Of a DNA stretch of 57,580 nucleotides, positions 17,365 to 26,087 are shown one piece after another. Origin of the DNA: a bacterium (GTDB lineage Bacteria > SAR324 > XYD2-FULL-50-16); NCBI GenBank assembly GCA_018829445.1, contig JAHJTV010000058.1, forward strand, positions 1 to 57,580, given 5' to 3'. The translations under genes were made by a program, and so were the position numbers. Each line of letters begins with the position of its first letter. Within the stretch, counting starts at the first letter, position 1. The notes beneath the pieces are model-generated. The model made no database searches and was not told where the DNA came from. It worked only from the letters and a program-made list of their open reading frames with translations.

Positions 17365-18579
17365 TTAAGTGATGTAACGTTTCGGATCTTCCGACAGCCG
17401 TTTTTCCATTGCTGCCATGCCCTCACTGACGTTGAGGGTAACCCCTTCCTCCTTGAACGCCATACCCATTGCATACAAAGTCTTGAACAGATTATGAGAT
17501 CGGCATTGTTCTCCCATCTGACCGATACGGACAATATTCAGACCAAACGCACCGGAGATCTCGACGTTAAATCGATCCGCCATGGTTTTTCGTACCCGAC
17601 TTCCGTCAATCCCATCCGGGAGAGAAATGGCAACCACGGAATTCAACCGGTATTCAGCAGGAACAAATAATTGCAGCCCCATCACCTCAAGACCTTTCTG
17701 CAAAGCCAGGGAGCTTGTCTCATGCCTGAAGAATCGTTCTTCTAAGGTTTCCTCACATATCAATCTTAAGGCTTCATGCATGGCCAAAATACCCGGGACC
17801 GGGGCTGTATAATGATACTGATGTTCTCCCCAGAAACGTTGGGCTGATATGGCATCCAGACACCAATGAGGCTTGGTGGCCGTCCTGTTTTCTATGGTTT
17901 CCCAGGCATCACTGGAGAAAGCGATGAGGGAGACTCCGGGAATTGTAGAGATCCCCTTCTGACCACCTGTTATCACAACATCGGCTTTCCAGGTATCCAT
18001 CTCCATCGGCATGGTGGAGAGTGTACAAACTGCATCCACAATCGTCAGTGTCCCGTTTTCCTTACTGATTCTTAAAATATCTGGTAATTCATTATTCCAG
18101 ACACCGCACGAGGTCTCTCCCTGGGCCATGGTTATCACGTCATAGCATCCTTTTTTAAACGCATCTGCCACCATCTCCGCAGTAATGGGTTTTGCCAATC
18201 CGGATTCGATAACCGTTATCTCTGCCCCGACAGCCTTGGCCATAATCCCCAGGCGTTCGCTGAAAGTCCCGTTCTGTAAAACCAACGCTCGCCTGCCAGG
18301 CCATAACAAATTAGTAATCCCCATTTCCATTGCGGCCGAGGAAGGACCTGCAACGCCCATAATCTTGTCATTGGCAGTCTGGAATGCATACCGTGCCATC
18401 AGTTTTACGCTGTCGATCACCCTGCCCATGGTTTCACCCAGGTGATTGATAACCACACTGTTCGCCTGTGCAACCGCATACGGGATGGGAACGGGTCCTG
18501 CTCCCATCAGCAGCAGTGGTTCGGAAGGTAAAATATGGGAAAGGGGTATTGTTTCAGGCGGCAGGTAAGTCGGTTTCAT
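17365..18579 (-). CDS. PLP-dependent aminotransferase, alanine/serine-glyoxylate type
   Basis: 404 residues from ATG 18579 (MKPTYLPPETIPLSHILPSEPLLLMGAGPVP). The frame extends to a TTG at 18621, but no start there has a good ribosome site; GGATG precedes 18579. Fold-type I class V: LLMGAGPVPIPYAVAQ opens the domain, VAGPSSAAMEMG forms the phosphate loop, TIVDAVCTLSTMPMEMD holds the Asp for the pyridine nitrogen, and the PLP Lys is in VVITGGQKGIS (about 207 from this start). Relatives transfer amino groups between alanine or serine and glyoxylate, giving glycine; the 2-AEP transaminase PhnW belongs to the same superfamily, but phn genes are 16 kb away. The exact substrate is unsure. A hairpin-rich leader precedes it. 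Confidence 0.88.
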   Translation of the reverse strand: MKPTYLPPETIPLSHILPSEPLLLMGAGPVPIPYAVAQANSVVINHLGETMGRVIDSVKLMARYAFQTANDKIMGVAGPSSAAMEMGITNLLWPGRRALVLQNGTFSERLGIMAKAVGAEITVIESGLAKPITAEMVADAFKKGCYDVITMAQGETSCGVWNNELPDILRISKENGTLTIVDAVCTLSTMPMEMDTWKADVVITGGQKGISTIPGVSLIAFSSDAWETIENRTATKPHWCLDAISAQRFWGEHQYHYTAPVPGILAMHEALRLICEETLEERFFRHETSSLALQKGLEVMGLQLFVPAEYRLNSVVAISLPDGIDGSRVRKTMADRFNVEISGAFGLNIVRIGQMGEQCRSHNLFKTLYAMGMAFKEEGVTLNVSEGMAAMEKRLSEDPKRYIT

Positions 18580-18621
18580 AGTGCATCCATGCATCAAGTT
18601 TGAAGTTTTATTATCCAACAA

Positions 18622-18858
18622 GCCTTAAGCTGTAGCACAGCCACCGCTCTTTTACAATGCCCTTCCTGCGGCTTTTGCAGGGTAAATTTACTCTCCCCTG
18701 CAAAAGCGTCACTCGTGTGGATTCAGATTTCGAATCTGAATATATAAGAGTAGCAAAACATCTCAAGAAGAATTATCAGCGTGCTGTCGCACCCAACATT
18801 CCGACCTTGAACCGGGGTCAGCCAGCGAAACTTAAAGAGTCGCTGACCAGGCTTTCGC
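18622..18858 (-). promoter_or_regulatory. hairpin-rich leader or small repeat element between DUF350 and the aminotransferase gene
   Basis: No convincing gene (a plus-strand frame at 18657-18908 crosses the hairpins and is not protein-like). Three stems can form: GCTTTTGCAGGG (18671-18682) with CCCTGCAAAAGC (18696-18707), perfect 12 bp; ATTCAGATT (18721-18729) with AATCTGAAT (18733-18741), perfect; GGTCAGC (18816-18822) with GCTGACC (18842-18848). On the minus strand this is the leader of the aminotransferase mRNA. GGAGAG and AAAAGCC stretches recall parts of glycine riboswitches, but the full consensus is not met. It could also be a multicopy repeat. Confidence 0.4.
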
Positions 18859-19407
18859 CTAACCAAAAGGAGAAAGTGCTTTGTCGTGGATGGGTGAAGT
18901 GGGAATAATGACCTCCAGCATTTTTGGAAGCCCGATCTCCACAATCATTGCGATTGTAATAATAACTGAAGCAAGAACAATGGCGACTGCTATGTTGTTT
19001 TTCTTGATCTCTTTCAGTTCATCAATGTTTTTCGTTAGCCATAAAAATACTCTTATACTGCCGCTTAAAACAATAATACTGATGATCAAGGTGAGCAGGA
19101 ACTGAAGCGGAAGGTAAATAGCTGCTTTAATAACGGTTTCTTTTGAAATGGTTAAAGCAATTTGAAACTGGTAAAAAATGCTGAAAAAGGTCTGAATCAT
19201 CGGCTGGATAACTTCCTTCATGATATAACCCAACGCAAATATGAAACTCGCATATAATATTGCAACAGCGATGTTGTTGTTCAACAACTCCTCTTCTTCA
19301 TTGATGTTCCCGGTTATCCTTCCAAAGAAAAAAAATCCGATGGCAATTGTGACAATTCCCATTACCATAGATAAAACCAAACTAATTATTCCGATTAACC
19401 AAACCAT
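18859..19407 (-). CDS. DUF350 (YjfL-like) inner-membrane protein
   Basis: 182 residues with four long hydrophobic helices and an internal duplication: INEEEELLNNNIAVAILYASFIFALGYIM in the first half and IDELKEIKKNNIAVAIVLASVIITIAMIV in the second. Each repeat carries the conserved NNIAVAI.LAS motif of DUF350. These are integral inner-membrane proteins of unknown role, often near membrane-stress genes. A perfect AGGAGG stands before the ATG at 19407. The gene stands alone on its strand. Confidence 0.85.
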   Translation of the reverse strand: MVWLIGIISLVLSMVMGIVTIAIGFFFFGRITGNINEEEELLNNNIAVAILYASFIFALGYIMKEVIQPMIQTFFSIFYQFQIALTISKETVIKAAIYLPLQFLLTLIISIIVLSGSIRVFLWLTKNIDELKEIKKNNIAVAIVLASVIITIAMIVEIGLPKMLEVIIPTSPIHDKALSPFG

Positions 19408-19605
19408 TTTTCCTCCTGAATAAACTTATATGTAAATGAGCGTTTACTCGTATTAAATCAACAATCTTTACTGAAGTAAGACACAGAAATGCAAAAACTA
19501 CAAGGCGTTTTCCACCTCTTTCACCTTAAATAAAGGGGACGTTGTTGACTAAGTATACAAACGATTTAATGCTACTATTGAAGGACTCAAAATTTCTGGT
19601 TGGTA

Positions 19606-19631
19606 AAGGGGTCAAGTCTTCTTTTGACTTA
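19606..19631 (+). repeat. left inverted end of the RAYT element
   Basis: 26 bases starting AAGGGGTCAAGTC and ending TTTTGACTTA, with AAGTC...GACTT able to fold on itself. It is the reverse complement of 20635-20660. Confidence 0.8.
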
Positions 19632-19698
19632 TGTTGTCTATCCAATTATTGAAGAAGAGTTGTAGAGTTGTCTTTTTGTATTTTTTCTCTAAGGTATT

Positions 19699-20654
19699 AT
19701 GAGCCGTCCACTACGAATCGAATATCCGGATGCCTGATATCACGTTGTGAATCGCGGTCGTCGGAGTGACAAGATCTATCTTGATGATTAAGACTACCGT
19801 CTGTTTTTAATGGTTTTGGATGAAGCCGTTGGGCTCTGGAAAGTGCATATTTGTGGTTATTGTCTAATGCCGAATCATTATCATCTGCTGATTCAAACTC
19901 CTGAAGCTAATCTTTCCCGATGCATACGACATATCAATGGTGTCTATACTCAGTGTTTTAACAGACGCCACTGTTTGGATGGCCCTTTGTTTCAGGGCAG
20001 ATTTAAATCGATTCTGATTGGCGATGACAACTATCTGGTTCAATCCAGTCAAGGCCGAAATAGTAAAAACACCTGAAGAGTATCCCTGGAGCTGTTATAC
20101 TGAATACCTGTCTTACCTTCCGCAGTATCAATGGTTGAACCGGTACCTCCTGTCAGGGCGGTTTTAACTCAAAAAACCAAAGGGGATGCATAAAAAGGAA
20201 GAAATGGTGTCACTAAGCTCAAATGAAGAAATAGAGCAATTCCTGAAAAAGAAAAATCTGCCTTCGATACAGGAAGCAAAGAGTTAGTCGATCAGATCAG
20301 AAATCAGTTCTTTCATTCGATGGTGAACGCGGAAAAACCTGCAGTAAAAGACTTAGCCCTCGAATCAAAACGGATTCACTGGTTTGTCACCATTTTGGAT
20401 TAGAGCAAAAGGAGATCCTGCAACAGAAACGGGGGATTGCCAACACGCCTCGTGACTTGGCCATCCATTTGATTCACAGAAAATCGATGTGTAAACAGGG
20501 AGAGATTGCAGATTTATTCAATTTCAGCAGTTAAAGCGGAGTATCAACGGCGATTGAACGGATCAAAAACCTGCTCCAGGAGGATTCTGCCCTTGCGGCA
20601 GCAGTCCGGTTACTGGAGGATAAAATCAAAAAGGTAAGTCAAAAGAAGACTTGA
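19699..20654 (+). pseudogene. REP-associated tyrosine transposase, broken
   Basis: Reading starts MSRPLRIEYPDA at 19699. TGA at 19735-19737 replaces the Trp of the usual 'AWYHVVNRG'; TAA at 19789-19791 interrupts again. VHICGYCLMPNHYHLLIQTP keeps the HxH metal motif, and FNRRHCLDGPLFQGRFKSILI matches the family. The frame shifts after NYLVQ (about 20043), with EIVKTPEEYPWSCYTEYLS continuing in another frame. The tail carries a DnaA-domain-IV-like region (TPRDLAIHLIHRKSMC) typical of longer RAYTs, and the last codons run into the right repeat. At least two stops and a frameshift show it is dead. Confidence 0.8.
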
Positions 20655-20660
20655 CCCCTT
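20635..20660 (-). repeat. right inverted end of the RAYT element
   Basis: 26 bases, exact reverse complement of 19606-19631. It overlaps the last codons of the transposase remnant. Confidence 0.8.
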
Positions 20661-20765
20661 CTCTTAACAGACAGAGTGGACTGCAATATGACCGGTTATG
20701 GGACTTAAAGGGTTAATCAGCAAGAAATTACAGCGGAAAAAATATATTGATCTTACATTTTAAAC

Positions 20766-20794
20766 TTGACACAAATTTAAGTCTGACTTAAATT
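20766..20794 (+). promoter_or_regulatory. promoter with embedded palindromic operator for the ABC importer operon
   Basis: TTGACA at 20766-20771 and TAAATT at 20789-20794, 17 bases apart. The arms AATTTAAG (20774-20781) and CTTAAATT (20787-20794) are perfect complements around TCTGA and fill the spacer and -10. A bound repressor would block RNA polymerase. The XRE-cupin protein encoded after the operon is the obvious candidate. Confidence 0.5.
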
Positions 20795-20914
20795 CAGTTC
20801 TTGTTTGAGGAGTAACTTTTTATACCTTGTACTTTATCTTTTTGCGACAGATATTGCACTTGGTCCGTTGCCAATCAATTCTCTACACGATTGAAACGCT
20901 CAAAAGGAGTCATC

Positions 20915-22411
20915 ATGAAAAAAGCTGTCTTCCAGATTTTAGTCTTCTCCATCGCTGTTTCCTTTTTTACTTTTGTACAAACAACTTTTGCTGCAGATGG
21001 GTATGATCCTGATGCAACGATCAAAATAGGATCCATGACCCCTCCTGTCAGCCTCAATAATGTTGGGGGTGCGGGACAGGGTATTACCGAAGCTTTCTAT
21101 CGCAATGTTTACGAGCCTCTGATGGTGCTTGAGGATGACGGTACAATTAGCTATGGACTTGCATCCTCCTATGAGGTATCCAAGGACCGGCTTGAATATA
21201 CGTTTAAAGTCCGCAAAGGCATTACCTTCCACGATGGTTCTCCGGTCACCATGGAAGACGTTAAGTTCAGTTTTGATCGTATGTTAACCGAAGAATCCAA
21301 AGCAGCTCGCAAATCAGATTTGAAAAAGGTGGTCGATAATGTTGTTATTGTGGATGACAATACAATTAAAGTGAAGTTGAAGCGAAGATCACAGTCCATG
21401 ATCTATTTTATCACCTATATTGAGATTCATAAAAAGAGTGCAAAGGATATTGAGAGCACTGCAATCGGAACGGGTCCATATAAGCTGAGCGACTACAAAC
21501 CCGAGACTTCAATTATACTGGTGCGGAATGATAACTACTGGGGTGAAGCACCAAAAAACAAAATGGTCATTATTAAGTACTATAAGAATAATTCAGCCCA
21601 GGCAAATGCTCTCAGATCCGGCCAGATCGATATCATTGTTAACGTGGATAGTCCTGAGCAGATTCTGGACTTCAAAGGCGACTCAAGATTTACCATTACT
21701 GAAGGCAAGTCGACTGTGAAACAAGTTCTCGCGTTTAATGATAAACGAGAGCCTTTCACCGACGTCCGTGTTCGACAGGCAATAAGCTCTGCAATCAACA
21801 AGGAAGCTGTCCGTAAGGCGACCTGGGATAAGTATGGTTTGTTGATAGGATCGTTCGTTCCGCCTTCTGATCCCTGGTACGAAGATCTTTCACAAATTAA
21901 TTCCTACGATCAGGCAAGGGCCAGGAGACTGCTTGCTGAAGCCGGGCTTCCTGACGGGTTCAATTTTGAATTGATCACTCCGGCCACTGAAGCTCATCAG
22001 CTTAGTGCCCAGGCTGTAAAGAATGACCTGGCGAAGATTGGCGTGAACGTAAGTATCAAAGTCATCGATCCTTCAGCCTGGTACACAATCGTTTTCAAGA
22101 ATCGCGACTACGATGCGACCCTTCAGGAACATGTGAATGATCGCGATCTTATCTGGTATGGTAATCCCAATTTCTATTGGGGCTACGACAACAAGTTTGT
22201 TCAACAGTGGGTAATAGATGCCGAAGTAGCTGACACAGAGGAAGATCAAATTGCCGTGTATAAAAACATAGCCAGAACAATTGCCATAGAGGCAGCAAGC
22301 AGTTGGCTATATCTTTATCCTCAACTACGATTATCTTCTGCAACAGTCACCGGATATCCGGTTAATGCCAAAAATTCTGCATTTTACATGGGCAACATCA
22401 AGAAGATGTAG
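20915..22411 (+). CDS. peptide/nickel-type ABC transporter substrate-binding protein (SBP family 5)
   Basis: 498 residues from ATG 20915 (AAAGGAG at 20903-20909; an upstream TTG at 20891 is less likely). Signal peptide MKKAVFQILVFSIAVSFFTFVQTTFA, then a mature domain with LVKIG-like DATIKIGSM, the family stretch RKGITFHDGSPVTMEDVKFSFDRML, AIGTGPYKLSDYKPETSIILVRNDNYWG and VRQAISSAINKEAVRKA. It binds a peptide or similar solute in the periplasm and hands it to the two permeases that follow. The solute is not identifiable. A terminator-like hairpin after the gene may keep the binding protein in excess. Confidence 0.92.
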   Translation: MKKAVFQILVFSIAVSFFTFVQTTFAADGYDPDATIKIGSMTPPVSLNNVGGAGQGITEAFYRNVYEPLMVLEDDGTISYGLASSYEVSKDRLEYTFKVRKGITFHDGSPVTMEDVKFSFDRMLTEESKAARKSDLKKVVDNVVIVDDNTIKVKLKRRSQSMIYFITYIEIHKKSAKDIESTAIGTGPYKLSDYKPETSIILVRNDNYWGEAPKNKMVIIKYYKNNSAQANALRSGQIDIIVNVDSPEQILDFKGDSRFTITEGKSTVKQVLAFNDKREPFTDVRVRQAISSAINKEAVRKATWDKYGLLIGSFVPPSDPWYEDLSQINSYDQARARRLLAEAGLPDGFNFELITPATEAHQLSAQAVKNDLAKIGVNVSIKVIDPSAWYTIVFKNRDYDATLQEHVNDRDLIWYGNPNFYWGYDNKFVQQWVIDAEVADTEEDQIAVYKNIARTIAIEAASSWLYLYPQLRLSSATVTGYPVNAKNSAFYMGNIKKM

Positions 22412-22426
22412 AGAACGATTATTGCG

Positions 22427-22483
22427 GTGAGGGGAGTACTTAAAACCATTACGATTGGCAGGTTACCCCCTTCACTGTTTTTT
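22427..22483 (+). terminator. partial terminator/attenuator after the binding-protein gene
   Basis: GTGAGGGG (22427-22434) pairs with CCCCTTCAC (22467-22475) with one bulged T, followed by six T's (22478-22483). It lies inside the operon and probably lowers transcription into the permease genes. Confidence 0.45.
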
Positions 22484-22502
22484 CAAATAAAATGAGGGGG
22501 AA

Positions 22503-23537
22503 ATGAACCGATACATGATTCGTCGTTTGACGTTGCTCATGTTGTCAGCAATACTTGCCAGTTCCGCGGTCTTTTTTTTATTGCGCCTACTGCCAGGTGA
22601 TGCTGCGTTGACTTTATCAGGGATGGAAGCAACTCTTGAAGAGATTGAGGCAACGAGACGACAACTTGGAACGGATAAGCCGATACTGGTTCAGTATTTC
22701 CATTGGATTTGGAATATGCTCCAAGGAGATTTCGGCATTTCCTATCTCAATAAACTACCTGTCGCTACCGAAATAAAAAGACGTCTGGCGGTTACGCTGC
22801 CACTGAGTCTCTCAGCTTTTGTCCTGGCTACCCTGATTTCTTTCCCCCTGGGTATTCTGGCAGCGGTTCGACGTAAGAGCCTGGTTGGTATTGTTGTCTC
22901 TGCAGGGTCCAGCATAGGGGTCGCAATCCCTGTGTTTTGGGTCGGTATTATTCTTATATGGATCTTCGCCCTGGTTATCCCCATTTTTCCTGCAGGGGGG
23001 TTTCCTTTTGAAGGCTGGAGTGAACCCTGGGAAGCAATAAAATCTTTGGTACTGCCTGTCATAACGATCGCAATCTTCATGTCTTCCATCTTAATTCGAT
23101 ACGTACGATCAGCGATTCTTGACGTCCTCGGGCAAGACTATCTGCGAACGGCTTGCTCACTTGGCTATAGTGCTCGTATGGCACGCTGGCGTCATGGTAT
23201 CCGGAATGCGGCTGTTCCCCTGGTTGCAATCATGAGCTTTGAGCTTTCAACCTCCCTTCTCGGTGCGGTCGTTATTGAAAACGTTTATGCAATTCCCGGC
23301 CTTGGGGATATGCTGCTCGCGGGGGTTATCAATCGTGATCTTCCGGTTGTCCAGGATATCGTGTTCATCATAACTCTTTTCGTACTTATAATAGGCTTTT
23401 TCGCAGAACTCGCTCAACAGATCATTGATCCTCGCCTGCGAATTATTCCGATCAGATCAAGGAGCGCTGCAGGCCTGATGGTTGAAGACAAGCTATCACA
23501 GAAAACCCACCCTGATCCAGGAAGGAGCAAATCATGA
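22503..23537 (+). CDS. ABC transporter permease, DppB-type
   Basis: 344 residues with six predicted membrane helices. The N-terminal MIRRLTLLMLSAILASSAVFFLLRLLPGDAA and QYFHWIWNMLQGDFGISYLNKLPV are typical of DppB/OppB. The EAA loop for ATPase contact is in DYLRTACSLGYSARMARWRHGIRNAAVPLV. It has a hydrophilic tail of about 30 residues after RLRIIPIRS. Inner membrane; forms the pore with the DppC-type partner. AGGGGG precedes the ATG. The last four bases overlap the next gene (ATGA). Confidence 0.92.
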   Translation: MNRYMIRRLTLLMLSAILASSAVFFLLRLLPGDAALTLSGMEATLEEIEATRRQLGTDKPILVQYFHWIWNMLQGDFGISYLNKLPVATEIKRRLAVTLPLSLSAFVLATLISFPLGILAAVRRKSLVGIVVSAGSSIGVAIPVFWVGIILIWIFALVIPIFPAGGFPFEGWSEPWEAIKSLVLPVITIAIFMSSILIRYVRSAILDVLGQDYLRTACSLGYSARMARWRHGIRNAAVPLVAIMSFELSTSLLGAVVIENVYAIPGLGDMLLAGVINRDLPVVQDIVFIITLFVLIIGFFAELAQQIIDPRLRIIPIRSRSAAGLMVEDKLSQKTHPDPGRSKS

Positions 23538-24406
23538 GTGTTACAACCAGCGAAAGTCCGCAGGAAAAGGCTTACGAATCTTCTCGACTGGAACTCAATT
23601 CCTCTCTGATCATTGGTGGAACCCTGATTTCTATTGTTCTAGTCATTGCATTGGTATCCTTTTTCTGGACGCCTTACGATCCGAACGACATGGGAGAAGG
23701 AATCCGACTTGGAGCTCCGAGTATGCAACACTGGATCGGAACAGACAAACTCGGGCGGGATTTGTTTACGCAACTCATGATTGGTGCTCGATTGGCGTTT
23801 GTGGTAGCGATAGGTTCGACATCCATCGCCGCTTTTATCGGTATATCGTTGGGCCTCCTGGCTGCAAGTACAAGGAATCGCTATATTGATGAAGCCTTTT
23901 CATATTTCTTTGATGTTTTGATCGCTTTTCCGACAATTCTCATGGCCATGCTTGTCGTAACCATTCGCGATGCCTCAATCAGCTCTGCCATACTCGCCAT
24001 TGGATTCTCAGCCTCTGCCATCGTGTCACGACTTTCCCGGATCAGTGCCACAAGTATTCTCAAGACAGACTATGTAAAGGCTGCAATTGCTTGCGGTACG
24101 TCCAGGCCAGCGATCATATTTCGGCATGTTCTTCCGAACATATACCCGATTCTCGTGGTACAGCTTATGCTTGTCGCATCAAGCGCTATACTGGCTGAAG
24201 CATCACTCGCATATCTGGGACTCGGAGCGCCACCACCACAGGCGTCCTGGGGACGAATGTTGCTGGAAGCTCAGCGTTCGGTAATGCGTGCTCCATGGGG
24301 CGCGATTGTACCAGGGGTGATGATTATAGCCATTGTTATGGGCTTAAATTTCCTCGGTGACGGCATCCGTGAACACTTTGATCCTGAAATGAGAAACAAA
24401 AACTGA
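23534..24406 (+). CDS. ABC transporter permease, DppC-type
   Basis: 290 residues. The first helix (LIIGGTLISIVLVIALVSFFWTPY) is followed by APSMQHWIGTDKLGRDLFTQLMIGARLAF, a hallmark of DppC/OppC, then five more helices. The EAA loop is DYVKAAIACGTSRPAIIFRHVLPN. The C-terminal GRMLLEAQRSVMRAPWGAIVPGVMI and LNFLGDGIREHFDPEM complete the family pattern. Translationally coupled to the preceding permease; the ATPase gene follows after 9 bases. Confidence 0.93.
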   Translation: MSVTTSESPQEKAYESSRLELNSSLIIGGTLISIVLVIALVSFFWTPYDPNDMGEGIRLGAPSMQHWIGTDKLGRDLFTQLMIGARLAFVVAIGSTSIAAFIGISLGLLAASTRNRYIDEAFSYFFDVLIAFPTILMAMLVVTIRDASISSAILAIGFSASAIVSRLSRISATSILKTDYVKAAIACGTSRPAIIFRHVLPNIYPILVVQLMLVASSAILAEASLAYLGLGAPPPQASWGRMLLEAQRSVMRAPWGAIVPGVMIIAIVMGLNFLGDGIREHFDPEMRNKN

Positions 24407-24415
24407 GGTCTCCAA

Positions 24416-25231
24416 ATGAGTCTGCTTAGCGTCGAAAATATGGGAATATCCCTCGTTGGTCCGGGCAACATGTTAGTTGAGGGAATCAACTTCAGCCTGG
24501 AAAAAGGAGATCGTTTGGGCATCATCGGTGAATCAGGGTCCGGAAAGTCGATCACCGCTCTTGCCTTGCTGGGGCTTCTTCCGGGGTCAATGAAAGTGAC
24601 AGGCCGTATATCTCTTGCAGGGACCGATGTGGTGAATAGTTCAGAACGTGATCTTGTAAAGATCCGTGGCTCCAAAGCAGCCACCGTTTTTCAGGAACCT
24701 CTCTCGGCGCTTGATCCCCTCATGAAGGTAGGTCGACAGATTGCGGGACCGCTAAAGCTTCATCAAAAGCTTGTTGGAGAAGCCGCTCGCAGAGAAGTAT
24801 ATAAACTCATGGAGCGTGTCCAGCTCTCGGATCCTGATCGGATTTCAGCATCTTTCCCGCATGAACTGTCCGGCGGGCAACGACAACGCATAGCTATTGC
24901 AATGGCCCTCGCCTGCAAGCCTGAAATATTAATTGCTGACGAGCCAACCACGGCGCTGGATGTAACCGTCCAAGGCGAAGTCCTTTTACTTTTGGATAAG
25001 CTTGTGAAAGAGGAAGGGATGAGCCTCATATTCATCACCCACGATCTTCCGGTGATAGCCCGTGTTGTGAGCCGACTCCTAGTGATGCAGGATGGACATA
25101 TTGTGGAAGAAGGCTCGACATCGAATATTATCGAGTCTCCAAAGCATCCCTATACGAAAAAATTAATCGAAGCGGCTCGGACAGTAACAGCCGTACCTTA
25201 TGTCAACGAGAAGATCGGTAAGAGAAAATGA
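24416..25231 (+). CDS. ABC transporter ATP-binding protein, DppD-type
   Basis: 271 residues. Walker A IGESGSGKSITALALLG, Q-loop TVFQEPLSALDP, signature HELSGGQRQRIAIAMALA, Walker B ILIADEPTTALD, His-loop ITHDLPVIARV. It couples ATP hydrolysis to import on the cytoplasmic side. The C-terminal iron-sulfur-like extension (Cys-rich, 'oligo_HPN') found in many DppD/OppD proteins is missing: the protein ends soon after HPYTKKLIEAARTV. It overlaps the next ATPase by four bases. Confidence 0.93.
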   Translation: MSLLSVENMGISLVGPGNMLVEGINFSLEKGDRLGIIGESGSGKSITALALLGLLPGSMKVTGRISLAGTDVVNSSERDLVKIRGSKAATVFQEPLSALDPLMKVGRQIAGPLKLHQKLVGEAARREVYKLMERVQLSDPDRISASFPHELSGGQRQRIAIAMALACKPEILIADEPTTALDVTVQGEVLLLLDKLVKEEGMSLIFITHDLPVIARVVSRLLVMQDGHIVEEGSTSNIIESPKHPYTKKLIEAARTVTAVPYVNEKIGKRK

Positions 25232-26013
25232 CCGTGAACCATCCCATATTCGAGACAAAAGACCTTGTGAAAACATATAGCAGACAAGGCAGTAGTGTGA
25301 ACGCTCTCGACGGAGTTGACCTGACACTCCGATCCGGTGTCAGTCTTGGTATAGTTGGAGAGTCAGGGGCGGGGAAATCCACGATCCTCGACATTTTACT
25401 TGGCATTGAAAAACCAACTCGAGGAACAGTCAAATATCATGGCCAGGAGCTGGACATGGCCAACAGAAAACAGATGAACCAGTTTCGGCGCGAGGTTCAG
25501 GTCGTTTTTCAAGACCCAAAGACATCCCTTAATCCCCGAATGCGTGTCGGCTCCATTGTGGGTGAACCGTTGCGCTCATTAAAGATCGAAGGTGACAGTG
25601 CTCAGCGGGTCAGAGAGGTTTTAAAGGCTGTAGGGCTGAATCCTGACGTAGTCTCACGGTATCCGGATGAGTTTTCCGGGGGGCAGCGACAACGCATTGC
25701 CATTGCTCGTGCTATCGCCTCTTCTCCCATTGTTTTAATCGGTGACGAGCCGGTGAGCGCCCTTGACGTGTCGGTTCGCATACAAATTCTTGAGCTGTTC
25801 CAATCTCTCAAGAATTTACTGAATCTTACACTGATTCTTGTCTCGCACGATCTCGCCATTGTTGGTCAGCTTTGTGAGGAAATCATTGTCTTGAAAAATG
25901 GGCAGATAGTCGAAGCAGGAGACACAAGAACCATTTTTACAAACCCATCAGCTGACTATACAAAGAAGCTTTTGGATTCAGTACCGACGTTTCTCTCAAC
26001 TTATCCCGGGTAA
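25228..26013 (+). CDS. ABC transporter ATP-binding protein, DppF-type
   Basis: 261 residues. Walker A VGESGAGKSTILDILLG, Q-loop VVFQDPKTSLNPRMRVG, signature DEFSGGQRQRIAIARAIA, Walker B VLIGDEPVSALDVSVR (Gly-Asp where Ala-Asp is usual), His-loop LVSHDLAIVGQL. It forms the heterodimer with the DppD-type ATPase. It lacks the C-terminal extension, like its partner. Last of the five transporter genes; OsmC follows after 74 bases, probably in the same transcript. Confidence 0.93.
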   Translation: MTVNHPIFETKDLVKTYSRQGSSVNALDGVDLTLRSGVSLGIVGESGAGKSTILDILLGIEKPTRGTVKYHGQELDMANRKQMNQFRREVQVVFQDPKTSLNPRMRVGSIVGEPLRSLKIEGDSAQRVREVLKAVGLNPDVVSRYPDEFSGGQRQRIAIARAIASSPIVLIGDEPVSALDVSVRIQILELFQSLKNLLNLTLILVSHDLAIVGQLCEEIIVLKNGQIVEAGDTRTIFTNPSADYTKKLLDSVPTFLSTYPG

Positions 26014-26087
26014 GGTTGGAGCGAACAAAAAAAGCTCTTTTTCTTAACAAAAGGAAGCTTGAAACAACTATTTAGATAAAGGATAAA

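Larger units (their letters stand above)
19606..20660. mobile_element. RAYT (Y1 transposase) element with perfect 26-base inverted ends, inactive
   Basis: The left end 19606-19631 begins AAGGGGTCAAGTCTTC; the right end 20635-20660 is its exact reverse complement (26 of 26). Between them lies one decayed transposase of the REP-associated tyrosine (IS200-like, Transposase_17) family. Each end resembles the single-strand hairpin that RAYT enzymes recognise. About 1.05 kb in all. No target duplication is expected for Y1 enzymes, and I see none. Confidence 0.75.

Noticed and set aside
17365..18579. 2-AEP transaminase PhnW
   Set aside because: The enzyme is in the right superfamily but lies 16 kb from phnC, without phnX or other 2-AEP genes, and looks closer to alanine/serine-glyoxylate aminotransferases.
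18622..18760. Glycine riboswitch call
   Set aside because: GGAGAG and AAAAGCC are present, but the conserved CUCUCAGG...AGGACAG part and the second aptamer are not found. Kept only as a structured leader.
18657..18908. 83-codon plus-strand frame
   Set aside because: It runs through three hairpins and into the DUF350 gene on the other strand; the composition is not protein-like.
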